Shown here in pieces: positions 1 to 9,334 of a DNA stretch of 64,000 nucleotides (positions are counted from its first letter, which is position 1; each line of letters starts with the position of its first letter). This DNA is from Streptomyces sp. SID13031 (GTDB taxonomy: Bacteria; Actinomycetota; Actinomycetes; Propionibacteriales; Kribbellaceae): positions 124,001-188,000 of the forward strand of contig NZ_JAAGLV010000008.1 of the NCBI RefSeq assembly GCF_010548305.1. Direction: 5' to 3'. The notes beneath the pieces were generated by a model. It was not told where the DNA came from. It worked only from the letters and a program-made list of their open reading frames with translations, and searched no databases. Both the position numbers and the translations under genes were made by a program.

Positions 1-678
1 GTCGAACACCGCGAGGGCGATCTCGTCCCCGGCGGCGGCGTCCGCGGACAGTACCGCCGCGTCGACGTCCTCGGTACTGCGCCAGCCGCGACGCTTGGCC
101 CGGGCAACCATCCGCGGCCCGCTCGCATACGTCTCGACGCAACCATACGAGCCGCACGCGCACGGCTCGCCATCGAGGTCGACCACGACGTGCCCGAGAT
201 GGGCCGCGTTACCGGACTGGCCGAGCAGCGGCTTGCCGTCCAGCACGATCCCCGCGCCGACCCCGGTGGACACGACGATGCCGAGCAGACTGCTGACATT
301 GCGCCCCGCGCCGGTCCAGAACTCGCCGAGCGCGAAACAGTGCCCGTCGACCCCCAGCGTGACCGGTACGTCGCCGACGAGCGCGCGGACCCGGTCGACG
401 AGCGGGAAGTTCCGCCAGCCGACGATGTTCACCGGCGAGACCAGACCGTGCTGCTGGTCCAGCGGCCCGGCCGAACCGATCCCGACCGCGACCGGTTCGG
501 CGTCACCGATCACCCGGCCGATCAGCTCGCCGAGCGCGGCGAACACCTGGTCCGCGTCGCCGGGCGGCGTCGGGATCCGGTCCTTGGTGACGATCTCGCC
601 GTCGGCCGACACGAGGGCGGCGGCCATCTTCGTGCCGCCGATGTCGATGCCGAGCACCGTCGCTGCCTGATAGCTCAT
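1..678 (-). CDS. ROK-family sugar kinase (C-terminus cut by window edge)
   Basis: Probable ATP-dependent cytosolic kinase for glucose, N-acetylglucosamine or mannose. Translation from the ATG at 676-678 gives an N-terminal ASKHA phosphate loop (GIDIGGTKM, about residues 10-18). It also has the ROK zinc signature (CACGSYGCVE, about residue 188), which separates ROK kinases from ordinary glucokinases. A purine-rich GGGGGGA lies just before the start. The gene is third in a minus-strand operon after the GH38 alpha-mannosidase and a His-rich protein, with an 11-nt gap. That context suggests it phosphorylates hexose released by the mannosidase. No helix-turn-helix precedes the kinase fold, so it is an enzyme, not a ROK repressor. 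The C-terminus lies left of the window. Exact substrate is inferred only. Confidence 0.88.
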   Translation of the reverse strand, partial: MSYQAATVLGIDIGGTKMAAALVSADGEIVTKDRIPTPPGDADQVFAALGELIGRVIGDAEPVAVGIGSAGPLDQQHGLVSPVNIVGWRNFPLVDRVRALVGDVPVTLGVDGHCFALGEFWTGAGRNVSSLLGIVVSTGVGAGIVLDGKPLLGQSGNAAHLGHVVVDLDGEPCACGSYGCVETYASGPRMVARAKRRGWRSTEDVDAAVLSADAAAGDEIALAVFD

Positions 679-689
679 GGTCCCCCCGC

Positions 690-1394
690 TCAGTGCCGGT
701 GCAGATTGTCAGGTTGGTTGCTGTCACCCGGATGCTCGAGCCCGTGGACCAGTTGGACCCGCTCGTGCCGGGCAGCGTTCAGCCAGCGCGTGAACGCCTC
801 GAGCCGCGCGCTGTCCAGCAGCTCCGCATGCCACCGCTCGACCGGTACTGCGGGGTCGCGCGGCGCCTCCTTGCCGAGCACGTCGGCCGCATACGCCAAC
901 TGCTCGGCCGTGATCGCCACCTCGCTGGTCACCAGCTCAGCAACCCGGCGTACGGCCTCGGAGCCACCGAGCGCAGCCGCAGTGATCGAACCAACCGCGA
1001 TCGCCGCCGACACATCCAACGGCCGCGCGCCGGCTACCGCCGCGGGCTGCATCGCCTGCAGGGGCGACGCTCCGCCCTCGACCACAGGCTCGGGCATGGT
1101 CAGCTCACCTTGGCGGGTCAGTTCGGCCAGGCAGAGTTGTTCGGTGAGGATTACCTGGGTGACCCAGCGGGCGAACTGGCGGGCCTCGCGGGTGGCGGGC
1201 TTCGGTAGTACGCAGGCGGCGTCGCGGGCGCGGAACGCGGCCAGGCGCTCGTCCAGAAGCCGCCGCGGTACCGGCTGCCCGTCGAGGTAGGCCAACACCT
1301 CAGCGGGCGCCTCTGGTGCGCCGGGCCGGGCATCACCGTGCCCATGGCCGTGGCCGTGACTGGCTCCGTGGGTATCTGGCGTTGCTGCTCTCAC
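690..1394 (-). CDS. Conserved hypothetical with His-rich N-terminus and SurA-like helical region
   Basis: A protein of 234 residues. The start is taken as the GTG at 1392-1394, whose GTGA overlaps the stop codon of the upstream GH38 gene by 4 bp, indicating translational coupling. An in-frame start farther upstream (1442) would lie inside the mannosidase gene and is less likely. Residues about 8-16 are a Gly/His run (HGASHGHGHGHG) that could bind metal. Residues about 30-85 resemble the N-terminal helical part of SurA/parvulin-type chaperones. No catalytic motif was recognised and no signal peptide is seen. Its place between an alpha-mannosidase and a ROK kinase suggests an accessory role in mannoside use. 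Function unknown. Confidence 0.8.
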   Translation of the reverse strand: MRAATPDTHGASHGHGHGHGDARPGAPEAPAEVLAYLDGQPVPRRLLDERLAAFRARDAACVLPKPATREARQFARWVTQVILTEQLCLAELTRQGELTMPEPVVEGGASPLQAMQPAAVAGARPLDVSAAIAVGSITAAALGGSEAVRRVAELVTSEVAITAEQLAYAADVLGKEAPRDPAVPVERWHAELLDSARLEAFTRWLNAARHERVQLVHGLEHPGDSNQPDNLHRH

Positions 1395-4300
1395 TGGATC
1401 TCCAGGCGGACAGTAGGGGCGTACTGCGCGCGGCCGAACCACATCACCTTGGGTAGCACCCAGGCATGGGCCGGAGTCGCATCGGCGGGGGCGAGCACCG
1501 GCACCGGCACCACCACCGACGACTTGGCTGGTACTACAACTGCTCGCACCGGCTCAGGCAGCCAGGACCAGGTCCCGTACGGCGAGGCGAGCTGCAGCTC
1601 GGCACGGATCTCCGAGTGGGTGTCGTTGGCGAAGGTCAGTTCCAGAGTCGCCTGCGAGCCCGGCGTCAGCCGCAGGTCCTGGGTCGAGGGCGTCACGGTC
1701 AGGCCGGTAGGCCGTCCTGCTTCGCCTTCGGCTGTCCCCGACTCGTGGCGGACCGGGTCGCTCGGACCAAGACCGAAGCCGAGGGTCGCGGCCAGCTCGG
1801 GGCTCTCACCGACGAAGACGGTCACCACGTCCTCGACCGCCTGTACGCCGGCCCCGCCGGCCAGCTCATCGGTCTGGGTGAGGACGCGGGCGGCGACGAA
1901 GTACTGGCCGGGCTCGCAGTTCTCGGCCGGCGTCACCTTGAGGTTGTGACGCGCATAGCCGCCGGGCTCGAGCGTCAGCCGGAAATCGCCGTGGTCGGCC
2001 GTCCAACCCTCTGGTAGGTCAAGGGTCAGTACCATCTCGGCCGCGGCGTCGGTGTACTGGTTGGCGATCACCGTCGCGAGCTCGAACGGCTGGCTGCCCG
2101 TGCGCGCGACGGTGGGGGAGACGGACAGGCTGATCGGGAGGAAGCCCATCTGCGCGGGTCCGCGGTTGTGGAGCCAGTAGCGCGAGTACGACGGTTGCGC
2201 GAGCTCGCCCGGTTGACCGAGCACCTCCGCTGAGGCAGCAGCCGTGGTCTCGACGTCGAGGACGAACGTGTCGACCGCGGAGCCGTCGAGCTCGATGGTC
2301 AGCTTGCCCTCGGCAACCTCGATCGGTGCGCCACGCTTCTCCAGCAGGTCGGCGTGGCAGGCGGCGATGATCGGGACGGCGGAGGTGACCGTCGCGGTCG
2401 CGCCGAGACCCGTTGCCTCGATCAACCGCAGGGAGACGCCGTCGCGGGAGTCGGATGCGGTCCCCGATCCGTGCGCGATCGGATTGCCGGCCGGCTTGAG
2501 GGTGGAGACGAGAACGTCGCGCTCCGGCGATACCTGGAGCAGCGAGTGCGTTGCCGGGAGAGTGCCGTCGTGCGCGGTGGTGGTTGCCGCGAGCAACGGT
2601 GACGAGAACTCCTGGCCGCGCGAAGGCAGCTGCAAGGCTCGCCAGTCGCCTTCACCGGCGGCCAGTGCGTACCGGAACTCATGCGTCCAGTGCTGCAACT
2701 GGAACGACGACCCGTCGGGGGTGGCGCGCCGCGGCGGATCGATCCAGATCCCCGCCGGCCACCCGCTGCAGGACCGCAACAACGAGGCGTGCAGAGCGCC
2801 GGTCGCATCCACCGCAAACCCAGGAAGCCCGTACGTCAGCAATGCGACTGTCTCGTCCCGATACTCCTCAATCACCCCGTCCCCATGAACAGTCGCGGTG
2901 ATGCGGGCCTCGCCAAGCTCGGCAACAGCCGCCGCCACGCTCTCATCGGTCGGCAGTACCAAGGCGGAAATCGCGCGCACGTCGCGCACATCAGCATTGG
3001 GCTGCCAAACCTCAGCCAACGCGGTCAGCGCAGGAACGAAGTAAGTCCCAGCAGGTTCGTCAGCGAGGTCGAGCAGGGAAGCGGCGGCGCCGATCAGGAT
3101 TCTGAGGTCGGGGAGGTTGGAGTCGACCTTCAGCCAGCCGTATCGCGTGCCGCTGGCCAATGACGTGGTGGCTGTGACGCCGACCCGGGCCAGCGCGACG
3201 ACCAGGTCTCGGACCGAGGAGGGCTCGGTGCTGTCCGGTACGACGATCTCGGCGACCGCGAGCGGGCGAGTGCCGAGGTGGTTGCCGTTGGCATCGGTGA
3301 GCTTGATGCGGGCGGTGGTGCCGAGGCCGAACCAGGTGTTGGCTGGATTGTCCAACGTCCAGGGGGCCTGCTCGGTGTCGACGTCGATCAGGCCGAAGCC
3401 GCGGCCGACGACGGCACCGGCGACCTCGCTCAACGGCAGGGCGCCGGGGATGTCCGCGGGGAACTTCACCCGGACCAGGCGATCCGACTGGGCGTGGTCG
3501 AGGATCCGGGTGGTGAACTCGATCCGGTCCAAGCCGGTGTAGACGCTGACCACCGACTCGTAGGCGATCCCGTCGACCTCACCATGGCTGACCACGCGAC
3601 TGCCGAGCGGGCCGGCCTGCGTGAACACCTTCGCGGGCGCCTCGGACGAACCGACCACCGGCCCCGACGGCGTCAGGTGCCAAGGACCTTCGCCGAAGCG
3701 CGGGTGGTCCGGGTACTCCTCGTAGACCCGCAGCTCGTTGCCGAGTCCCTTCAGCAGCTGGCGCCCGGTCCGCTTGTCGACGATCGAGCTGACCGCGCCA
3801 CCACGGGTGTCGTCGACCGTGACGTGGAAGAACTCGTTCTCCACGGAGTCGACGGAATCAGCAGGCCCCCAGCCGGCCGAAGTACCGGAAACCAGTCCGT
3901 AGGTCCGCCAGCCCAGCGACGGCACGGCCTCAGCAAGGAAGGTCAACTTGTTGCCCTCAACAACTGAAGCCACAGCGATACCGTTGTCATCGACAACAGA
4001 CACCGTCAAACCGTCGGACAGCTCGACGGTCACCAGATCTGTCCGGGTGAAGGACAGTGTGTTCGTGACGACCACGGCGGACGACCCGAAGGTGCTCGTG
4101 TCGATCCGCGCCGCGAAGGCCTCCAGTGAAGCCTTCCGGGCATCGTCCGACAGATCGTGCGCCTCGCGCCAGCCGGTGACGAGGTCGATGTAGACCTGAT
4201 CCGACTCCGACCCGGTGATGGCGTCGTGGTGGGCTCCGTAGGCCAGCTGCCGCCAGACCTTGTCCAGCGAGGCTTCAGCGAACCGCCCGAGCCCGAGCAG

Positions 4301-5653
4301 TTCGGCGTACGTCCCCAGCTTCTCCGCGTCGACGGCCGCCACCTCGGCAGCGCGCTGCGCCTGCTTGGTGTCGATGTACGAGACGTCCTTGCCGGTGTAG
4401 ATCGGGTTCATGTCGCGCGACTGCGGCGACGCCTTCCGCCCCTCGGCGGCCAGCTCGGCCCGGACGCGATCCATGAAGTGCTGAGTCGTCCCGCAGACGA
4501 ACTTCGGCCACGCGTACCGCTCTGCCCAGTCGTGATGCAGGGCGGTGATCCAGCTGTTCGGCGGGGTGTAGTCGTCACCCACCGGCAGCAGCGTGTTCTT
4601 GGTCGCCGCCACCGTCTTGAGCCGCGCGAAGAGCTGGTACGCCTCCTCGCCTGCCGCCTCGACGCTCGGTGCGTTCTCCAGCTCCCAGCCCGACCCGTAG
4701 TGGTCAGGCATGTAGTGCGTCAGTACGCCGTCGCCACTCGGGCTGATCCACTCGAACTCGCTGTGGAACTGCATCACAGCGGCAGTACCGACCCTGGGCT
4801 CACTCCACGCGCCCCGCAGCGGCCCCCACTGGTGGAACGGCCCGCGCGCCCAGGCGGACCCGGTCAGCCCGGCCTTGGCCAGGTACCCCGGGAACTGGGG
4901 GTCGTGGCCGAACACGTCCAGCTGCCAGGCGTTCTGCGGGTCGCCACCGAGGATGTCGCGCTGGTAGCCCACGCCGTACACGATGTTGCGGATGGTCGTC
5001 TCGGCGCCGGTCAGGTTGGTGTTCGGCTCGTTGTAGGTGCCGCCGATGATCTCCACCCGGCCCTCCGCGATCAGGCGGCGCAGTACCGCCCTGTTCTCGG
5101 GGAAGGTGTCGAAGTACGGCTTGAGGTAGTCCAGCTCGGCCAGCACGAAGCAGTACACCGGGTCGCGCAGCGCGAGCTTCAGGTGCGCGTCGACCAGGCT
5201 GAAGGCGTTGTGCGTGTAGACCGGCCGAGTCGTCCCGTCCGGGCCCTGCAGGTCCCAGCTGGTCGTGTACGCCGCCTGCGTGTTCCACCAGACCGGGTCG
5301 TAGTGGAAGTGGGACACCATGACCATCGTCCAGCCCGGCTCGGCGATCACCACCGTCCCGCTCTCGCTGGTGACGCCCGGCTGATTCCCGGACAGCACCT
5401 GGACCGTCGCATCCACGGCCAGCCCGTACTGCGCTCGCAGCGCGGGCGACACGTCCAGCGGCACCTCCACGAGAGCCGGGCCGTCGCCGGCGGGCAGTTC
5501 CGCAGTACCGGTGAGGCCTTCGCCGCCGACGTGGACCGCCAGAACGCCGTCCCCGACCGAGCGGTCGAGCTCGACCCGCACCAGCTGGCGCGGGTCGTCG
5601 TCGCTGCCCACGAACAGCTCGGGGGAGGAGACGCGGGTGATCTGCACAGTCAC
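1391..5653 (-). CDS. GH38 alpha-mannosidase with C-terminal NEW3 domain
   Basis: Retaining alpha-mannosidase of glycoside hydrolase family 38, 1420 residues from the chosen start. Visible family motifs are the N-terminal metal/substrate site HFHYDPVWW (about residue 115), QLDVFGHDPQFPG with the nucleophile Asp (about 245) and AYGAHHDAITG (about 477). Beta domains follow, then a NEW3-type Ig-like segment (PEGWTADHGDFRLTLEPGG, about 1210-1275). The GTG at 5651-5653 is preferred because GGAG lies 8 nt upstream; a longer frame to 5743 adds 30 residues without a better ribosome site. No signal peptide is seen, so it probably acts in the cytoplasm on imported mannosides. The length is typical of actinobacterial members. 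It heads an operon with the His-rich protein and ROK kinase and diverges from the GH3 gene. Confidence 0.93.
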   Translation of the reverse strand: MTVQITRVSSPELFVGSDDDPRQLVRVELDRSVGDGVLAVHVGGEGLTGTAELPAGDGPALVEVPLDVSPALRAQYGLAVDATVQVLSGNQPGVTSESGTVVIAEPGWTMVMVSHFHYDPVWWNTQAAYTTSWDLQGPDGTTRPVYTHNAFSLVDAHLKLALRDPVYCFVLAELDYLKPYFDTFPENRAVLRRLIAEGRVEIIGGTYNEPNTNLTGAETTIRNIVYGVGYQRDILGGDPQNAWQLDVFGHDPQFPGYLAKAGLTGSAWARGPFHQWGPLRGAWSEPRVGTAAVMQFHSEFEWISPSGDGVLTHYMPDHYGSGWELENAPSVEAAGEEAYQLFARLKTVAATKNTLLPVGDDYTPPNSWITALHHDWAERYAWPKFVCGTTQHFMDRVRAELAAEGRKASPQSRDMNPIYTGKDVSYIDTKQAQRAAEVAAVDAEKLGTYAELLGLGRFAEASLDKVWRQLAYGAHHDAITGSESDQVYIDLVTGWREAHDLSDDARKASLEAFAARIDTSTFGSSAVVVTNTLSFTRTDLVTVELSDGLTVSVVDDNGIAVASVVEGNKLTFLAEAVPSLGWRTYGLVSGTSAGWGPADSVDSVENEFFHVTVDDTRGGAVSSIVDKRTGRQLLKGLGNELRVYEEYPDHPRFGEGPWHLTPSGPVVGSSEAPAKVFTQAGPLGSRVVSHGEVDGIAYESVVSVYTGLDRIEFTTRILDHAQSDRLVRVKFPADIPGALPLSEVAGAVVGRGFGLIDVDTEQAPWTLDNPANTWFGLGTTARIKLTDANGNHLGTRPLAVAEIVVPDSTEPSSVRDLVVALARVGVTATTSLASGTRYGWLKVDSNLPDLRILIGAAASLLDLADEPAGTYFVPALTALAEVWQPNADVRDVRAISALVLPTDESVAAAVAELGEARITATVHGDGVIEEYRDETVALLTYGLPGFAVDATGALHASLLRSCSGWPAGIWIDPPRRATPDGSSFQLQHWTHEFRYALAAGEGDWRALQLPSRGQEFSSPLLAATTTAHDGTLPATHSLLQVSPERDVLVSTLKPAGNPIAHGSGTASDSRDGVSLRLIEATGLGATATVTSAVPIIAACHADLLEKRGAPIEVAEGKLTIELDGSAVDTFVLDVETTAAASAEVLGQPGELAQPSYSRYWLHNRGPAQMGFLPISLSVSPTVARTGSQPFELATVIANQYTDAAAEMVLTLDLPEGWTADHGDFRLTLEPGGYARHNLKVTPAENCEPGQYFVAARVLTQTDELAGGAGVQAVEDVVTVFVGESPELAATLGFGLGPSDPVRHESGTAEGEAGRPTGLTVTPSTQDLRLTPGSQATLELTFANDTHSEIRAELQLASPYGTWSWLPEPVRAVVVPAKSSVVVPVPVLAPADATPAHAWVLPKVMWFGRAQYAPTVRLEIQ

Positions 5654-5758
5654 TTGGGGAACTCCGTCGCAGCGGCGGACAGGTCGGGAGACAACGTTAT
5701 CCGTAACCGGTCGATCCGGCGAGAGGTTGGTGGCGCTAATCATCGATGATCCCGCAGG

Positions 5759-5817
5759 TGAGCGCTTGAATCATGCCTTGACATACTCTGACAACGATGG
5801 CCTCCGAAGCGCTTCAA
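5759..5817. promoter_or_regulatory. Two LacI-type operator palindromes between GH38 and GH3 genes
   Basis: The divergent intergenic region contains GAAGCGCTTC (perfect 10-bp palindrome, 5806-5815) and TGAGCGCTTGA (core AGCGCT, 5759-5769), centred about 47 bp apart. AAGCGCTT-type palindromes with a central CG are the usual half-site architecture of LacI/GalR-family regulators. Two sites spaced by several helical turns would allow looping over both promoters. A TTGACA hexamer at 5778-5783 lies between them, but no convincing -10 at 17 bp was found. No LacI gene is in the window, so the regulator is inferred. Confidence 0.55.
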
Positions 5818-5899
5818 CCGGCCAAGTCGAGGGCAATCCTTCGCTGTCCGTGACCACTTCGGGTGGCGGCCCGGACCGGGGCAAGAGAGGGTAGGGGTT

Positions 5900-7357
5900 A
5901 TGAGTGACCAACTGGATCGCGACGCTGCCGGCGCCCTGATTGTCGGCTTCAACGGAACCACCGCCCCCGAAGAGCTCCTTCGTGCCGTCGCTGCCGGGCT
6001 CGGTGCCGTCATCCTGTTCACCCGGAACGTCGAGAGCGCGGAGCAGGTCGCGGCGCTGACCGCCTCGCTGCGCGCCGAACGGCCCGATCTGGTGATCGCG
6101 ATCGACCACGAGGGTGGCGAGTTCAGCCACCTCGCGCCCGCCAACCCCTGGCCGCTCTCCTCGCCGCGCTCGCTGGGTGAGCTCGACGACGTCGACCTGA
6201 CCCGCGCCGCGGCCCGGGACGCGGCGGCCACCCTCGCCTCGCTCGGCATCGACCTGATGCTCGCGCCCTCGGTCGACGTGAACAGCAACCCGGCCAACCC
6301 GATCATCTCGACGCGCTCGTTCGGGACGACGGCCGACGTCGTCTCCCGGCACGGTGTGGCCTTCGTCGAGGGGGTCCACGAGGCCGGGATCGCCGCCTGC
6401 CCGAAGCACTTCCCCGGGCACGGTGACGTCACCGTCGACTCGCACCTCGCCCTGCCGCGCGTGGACCGCTCCATCGAGCAGGTGACCGCGGTCGAGCTAG
6501 CGCCGTTCAAGGCGACGATCGCGGCCGGCGCCGACGTCATCATGAGCGCGCACATCATCTTCTCGGCCTACGACGACCAGCCGGCCACCTTGTCGCGGCG
6601 GATCCTGCAGGGGTTGCTGCGCGAGGAGCTCGGCTTCACCGGTGTGATCACCACCGACGCGCTCGAGATGCAGGCGATCACCTCGACCCAGTCGATCGAG
6701 GACGCCACCGTCGCCTCGATCCGGGCCGGCGCCGACCTGGCGATGATCGCGGTCGGCGAGGCGGATCCCCGCGCGTTGACCGCCCGCCTGGTCCAGGCCG
6801 TCAACGAAGGAACGCTCGACGCCGCCCGCCTCGCGGACGCGGCCGGCCGGGTCCGCGCGCTGGCGGCCACGCTCGCCGCGCGACCCCACCAGCCCGGCCT
6901 GGACGGCGCCCCGACCCGCGAGGTCGCCGCTCGCACGGTCACCCGGCAGGACTTCCCCGGCCTCGGCGGTTCGCCGTACGTCGTGGACCTGACGCAAGGC
7001 CTGCACCCGGCATGGAACCCGTACTTCAGCGGCCTCCCGGAGGTCTTCGCCAAGGTCGCGCCCGGCTCGGCCGGCGTCGTACTGCGTGGCGAGGACCGGG
7101 CTGCTCTCTCGGAGGCCCAGAACGCCGCGATCGGCCGGCCGCTGGTGGTCGCAGTACAGGACGCGGTCCGTACTCCGTGGATGCGGACGGCGCTGCAGGA
7201 ACTCCTGGAGAGCCACGAGGGTGATGTCTTCGTGCTCTGCACGGGTATCCCGGAGGACCGCGCGCTGGTACCGGCGGCCGTCCCGACGGCGGTCACCTAT
7301 GGGCGCAACCTCGTCGTCCTGGAGGCAGCGGCTCAGCTACTGACCCGCGTTCCATAA
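5900..7357 (+). CDS. GH3 family glycosidase (beta-N-acetylhexosaminidase type)
   Basis: A 485-residue GH3 enzyme. It shows IAIDHEGGEF (about residue 70) and the family motif KHFPGHGDVTVDSH (about 171-184), whose KHFPGHGxxxxDSH pattern is typical of NagZ-like beta-N-acetylglucosaminidases rather than beta-glucosidases. In that group a His/Asp dyad in this loop acts as acid/base, and the nucleophile is the Asp in the later TDALEM stretch (about 252). The roughly 130 residues after the TIM barrel form an additional C-terminal domain. No signal peptide, hence likely cytosolic. GAGAGGG upstream can serve as ribosome site. It is divergent from the GH38 mannosidase operon, so the locus may degrade glycans with both GlcNAc and mannose. 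Substrate is inferred. Confidence 0.87.
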   Translation: MSDQLDRDAAGALIVGFNGTTAPEELLRAVAAGLGAVILFTRNVESAEQVAALTASLRAERPDLVIAIDHEGGEFSHLAPANPWPLSSPRSLGELDDVDLTRAAARDAAATLASLGIDLMLAPSVDVNSNPANPIISTRSFGTTADVVSRHGVAFVEGVHEAGIAACPKHFPGHGDVTVDSHLALPRVDRSIEQVTAVELAPFKATIAAGADVIMSAHIIFSAYDDQPATLSRRILQGLLREELGFTGVITTDALEMQAITSTQSIEDATVASIRAGADLAMIAVGEADPRALTARLVQAVNEGTLDAARLADAAGRVRALAATLAARPHQPGLDGAPTREVAARTVTRQDFPGLGGSPYVVDLTQGLHPAWNPYFSGLPEVFAKVAPGSAGVVLRGEDRAALSEAQNAAIGRPLVVAVQDAVRTPWMRTALQELLESHEGDVFVLCTGIPEDRALVPAAVPTAVTYGRNLVVLEAAAQLLTRVP

Positions 7358-7462
7358 ATCCCATACGCTGTTGCGCCGCCCGACCTCGAGGAGTGCGCGA
7401 TGGCGATCGGAGGAGGAGGCAACCTTCTGCTCGATGGCGCACTACGCAATCGATTTCAGGTC

Positions 7463-7478
7463 TAGCTTGGGTCGGGTG
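7463..7478 (+). promoter_or_regulatory. Leaderless-type promoter before GNAT gene
   Basis: TAGCTT (7463-7468) sits exactly 7 nt before the GTG at 7476-7478. This is the TANNNT-7-start layout of leaderless actinobacterial mRNAs. No Shine-Dalgarno lies close to this GTG. No clear -35 element was seen. Confidence 0.4.
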
Positions 7479-8042
7479 AACGCTCTCGACCTGTCGAAGA
7501 TCACACTGCGGCCACCGCAACAGGGCGACTGGCCGCGGATCCACGAGTGGGTCTCGCTGGAAGAATCCTGCCGGTACCAGCCGTGGGGACCGAACACCGA
7601 ACCGGAGACCGAGGCCTTCGTCGCCACCGCGATCGCGTCCGCCGGCGTGGAACCGCGCACCCGCTATGCCTTCGTCGCCACCCATCCATACACCGGCGTC
7701 CTCGGAATCGGCGAGCTGAACGTGCGCCACGCCGCCTGGAAGCGGGGCGAGATCAGCTACGCCGTCCACACCGACCACTGGGGCCAGGGGGTCGCCAGCG
7801 AGATCGCCCGGATCCTCCTCCAGCTCGGCTTCGAGAAACTCGGCCTGGAACGCATCGAGGCCACCTGCGACCCCCGCAACTCCGCCTCGGCCGCCGTCCT
7901 GAAACGCATCGGCATGACGTGCGAAGGGACCCTCCGCCGCACCGTCCTGATCCGCACCGGCTGGCGCGACTCCAAGATGCACAGCCTGATCCGCCCCGAG
8001 TGGACCCCACCGGGAGGCCCACCCCGCTGGACCCTGGCCTAG
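7476..8042 (+). CDS. GNAT acetyltransferase (RimJ/RimL type)
   Basis: Acetyl-CoA-dependent N-acetyltransferase, 188 residues from the GTG chosen here. The fold begins at ITLRPPQQGDW. The acetyl-CoA loop is seen as TDHWGQGVASEIARILL (Q/R-x-x-G-x-G/A type), and LERIEATCDPRNSASAAVLKRIGM is the usual C-terminal motif of the RimJ/RimL subgroup. An ATG at 7434 with GGAGGAGG 14 nt upstream is in frame and adds 14 residues that do not look like the family. Those residues, and the TAGCTT placed 7 nt before 7476, favour the GTG. Substrate (protein N-terminus, antibiotic or small amine) cannot be told. The gene is convergent with the ROK repressor. Confidence 0.85.
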   Translation: MNALDLSKITLRPPQQGDWPRIHEWVSLEESCRYQPWGPNTEPETEAFVATAIASAGVEPRTRYAFVATHPYTGVLGIGELNVRHAAWKRGEISYAVHTDHWGQGVASEIARILLQLGFEKLGLERIEATCDPRNSASAAVLKRIGMTCEGTLRRTVLIRTGWRDSKMHSLIRPEWTPPGGPPRWTLA

Positions 8043-8080
8043 GGCGTGCGTCGTAAGAATCCGGCACGGACCAACTGCTG

Positions 8081-9286
8081 TCAGGGGCGGGTCGTCAACT
8101 GGAGGTCGAGGGCGTGCTGCTCGACGTAGTTGAGGGCGTGCCGGACGGCGCCGACCGACACGATCGTGTCGCCGAGGGAAGAGACGGCGATTCGGGGCGG
8201 GGTGGTAGTGAAGGCGGCGAGCTGTTCCTCGATCGCGGGGAGTAGGGATTCGGCGGCGGCCGCGACGGCGCCGCCGATCACGATCAGCTCGGGGTTGAAG
8301 AGGATCCCCAGCGTGGCTAGGACTCTGGCGGTGCGGCAGGAGACTTTGTGAAGGATGCTGAGGGCAACCTTGTCGCCGTCGGCCGCAGCCTTGAAGACCA
8401 ACTCCGCGGTGACCGGGGAGTCTTTGGCGAGGTCGCGCAGGCTGGTCCTCACCGTAGGGTCCGCCACCGCTTTGGCGCCTTGCTCGCGGGCGGTGCGGGC
8501 GATGCCGGCGGTGTCGCCGACGCCCTCGACGAGTTTGAGATAGACCATCTCGCCGGCGCCGCCGCGACTGCCGTGCAGTAAGCGGCCGGAGTCCATCAGG
8601 CCGGAACCGAACCGCTCGCCCGCGAGGAGCACGACCAGGTCGTCGACGTCACGGGCCTCACCTCGCCAATGCTCGCCCAGGGCGGCCAGGTTCGCGTCGT
8701 TCTCCAGCAGGACCGGCCAGCCGTGCAGCTCGCTGAGGCGGGTCGTCAGGCCGGCGTCGAAGCGCCGCCAGAACTCGTCGTCGACCAGGATGTTGCCCTC
8801 CCGATCGACCGGCGCGGCGACTCCGACAGCGGCCGCGAGCACCTCGGCATCGGTCACCTGGGCCTCGGCGAGAACCTCCAGGACTGCTTCGTTGACGACC
8901 TGGGTCTGCTCGGCGGGGGTCTTCACCGCCTGGAACGAGCGGCCGGTCTTCGCGACGGTCTCACCCCGCAGGTCCGAGAGCAGCACCGTCGTCTTCGCGG
9001 CACCGACGTCGATGCCGAGCACGTACCCCGCCTGGCTGTTGAACTCGAATCGGCGGGACGGCCGGCCGATCGGCGTACCGGGTGCGTCGTGCCCCGGGTC
9101 GAGTTCGACCACCCAGCCCATCCCGATCAGGTCGTTGCAGACCGCGTGCACGGTCGCGCGGGTGAGGCCGGTGGCCTCGATCAGGCCGGTACCGGTCATC
9201 ACGCCCGCCGTGGACAGCACGCCGAGTAGCTTGCCGGCGTTGACCCTGCGCAGCAGCGGCGGCGTGGCCGCCGGGGTTGTCGCCAT
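8081..9286 (-). CDS. ROK-family transcriptional repressor (NagC/XylR type)
   Basis: A 401-residue regulator. Residues about 12-70 form a winged helix-turn-helix (TGLIEATGLTRATVHAVCNDL). A ROK sugar-binding fold follows, with GIDVGAAKTTVLLSDL at about 93 and VLLENDANLAALGEHW at about 197. The CxCGxxGCxE zinc-binding segment of classical ROK proteins is absent: around 240-270 there is only GSRGGAGEMVYLKLVEG, so the sugar or zinc site is altered. The start ATG follows a GAGGG motif. The gene is divergent from the GH13 alpha-glucosidase and very probably controls it, with an alpha-glucoside or glucose derivative as the likely effector (inference). Confidence 0.88.
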   Translation of the reverse strand: MATTPAATPPLLRRVNAGKLLGVLSTAGVMTGTGLIEATGLTRATVHAVCNDLIGMGWVVELDPGHDAPGTPIGRPSRRFEFNSQAGYVLGIDVGAAKTTVLLSDLRGETVAKTGRSFQAVKTPAEQTQVVNEAVLEVLAEAQVTDAEVLAAAVGVAAPVDREGNILVDDEFWRRFDAGLTTRLSELHGWPVLLENDANLAALGEHWRGEARDVDDLVVLLAGERFGSGLMDSGRLLHGSRGGAGEMVYLKLVEGVGDTAGIARTAREQGAKAVADPTVRTSLRDLAKDSPVTAELVFKAAADGDKVALSILHKVSCRTARVLATLGILFNPELIVIGGAVAAAAESLLPAIEEQLAAFTTTPPRIAVSSLGDTIVSVGAVRHALNYVEQHALDLQLTTRP

Positions 9287-9334
9287 ATTCCCTCTTGACC
9301 TCCTCGCAAGACACCGCGCACAATACTGCAGAAC

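Noticed and set aside
4157-5749. Plus-strand 530-codon open frame across the GH38 gene
   Set aside because: Arg/Pro/Val-rich antisense shadow of the mannosidase; the minus-strand frame has all GH38 motifs.
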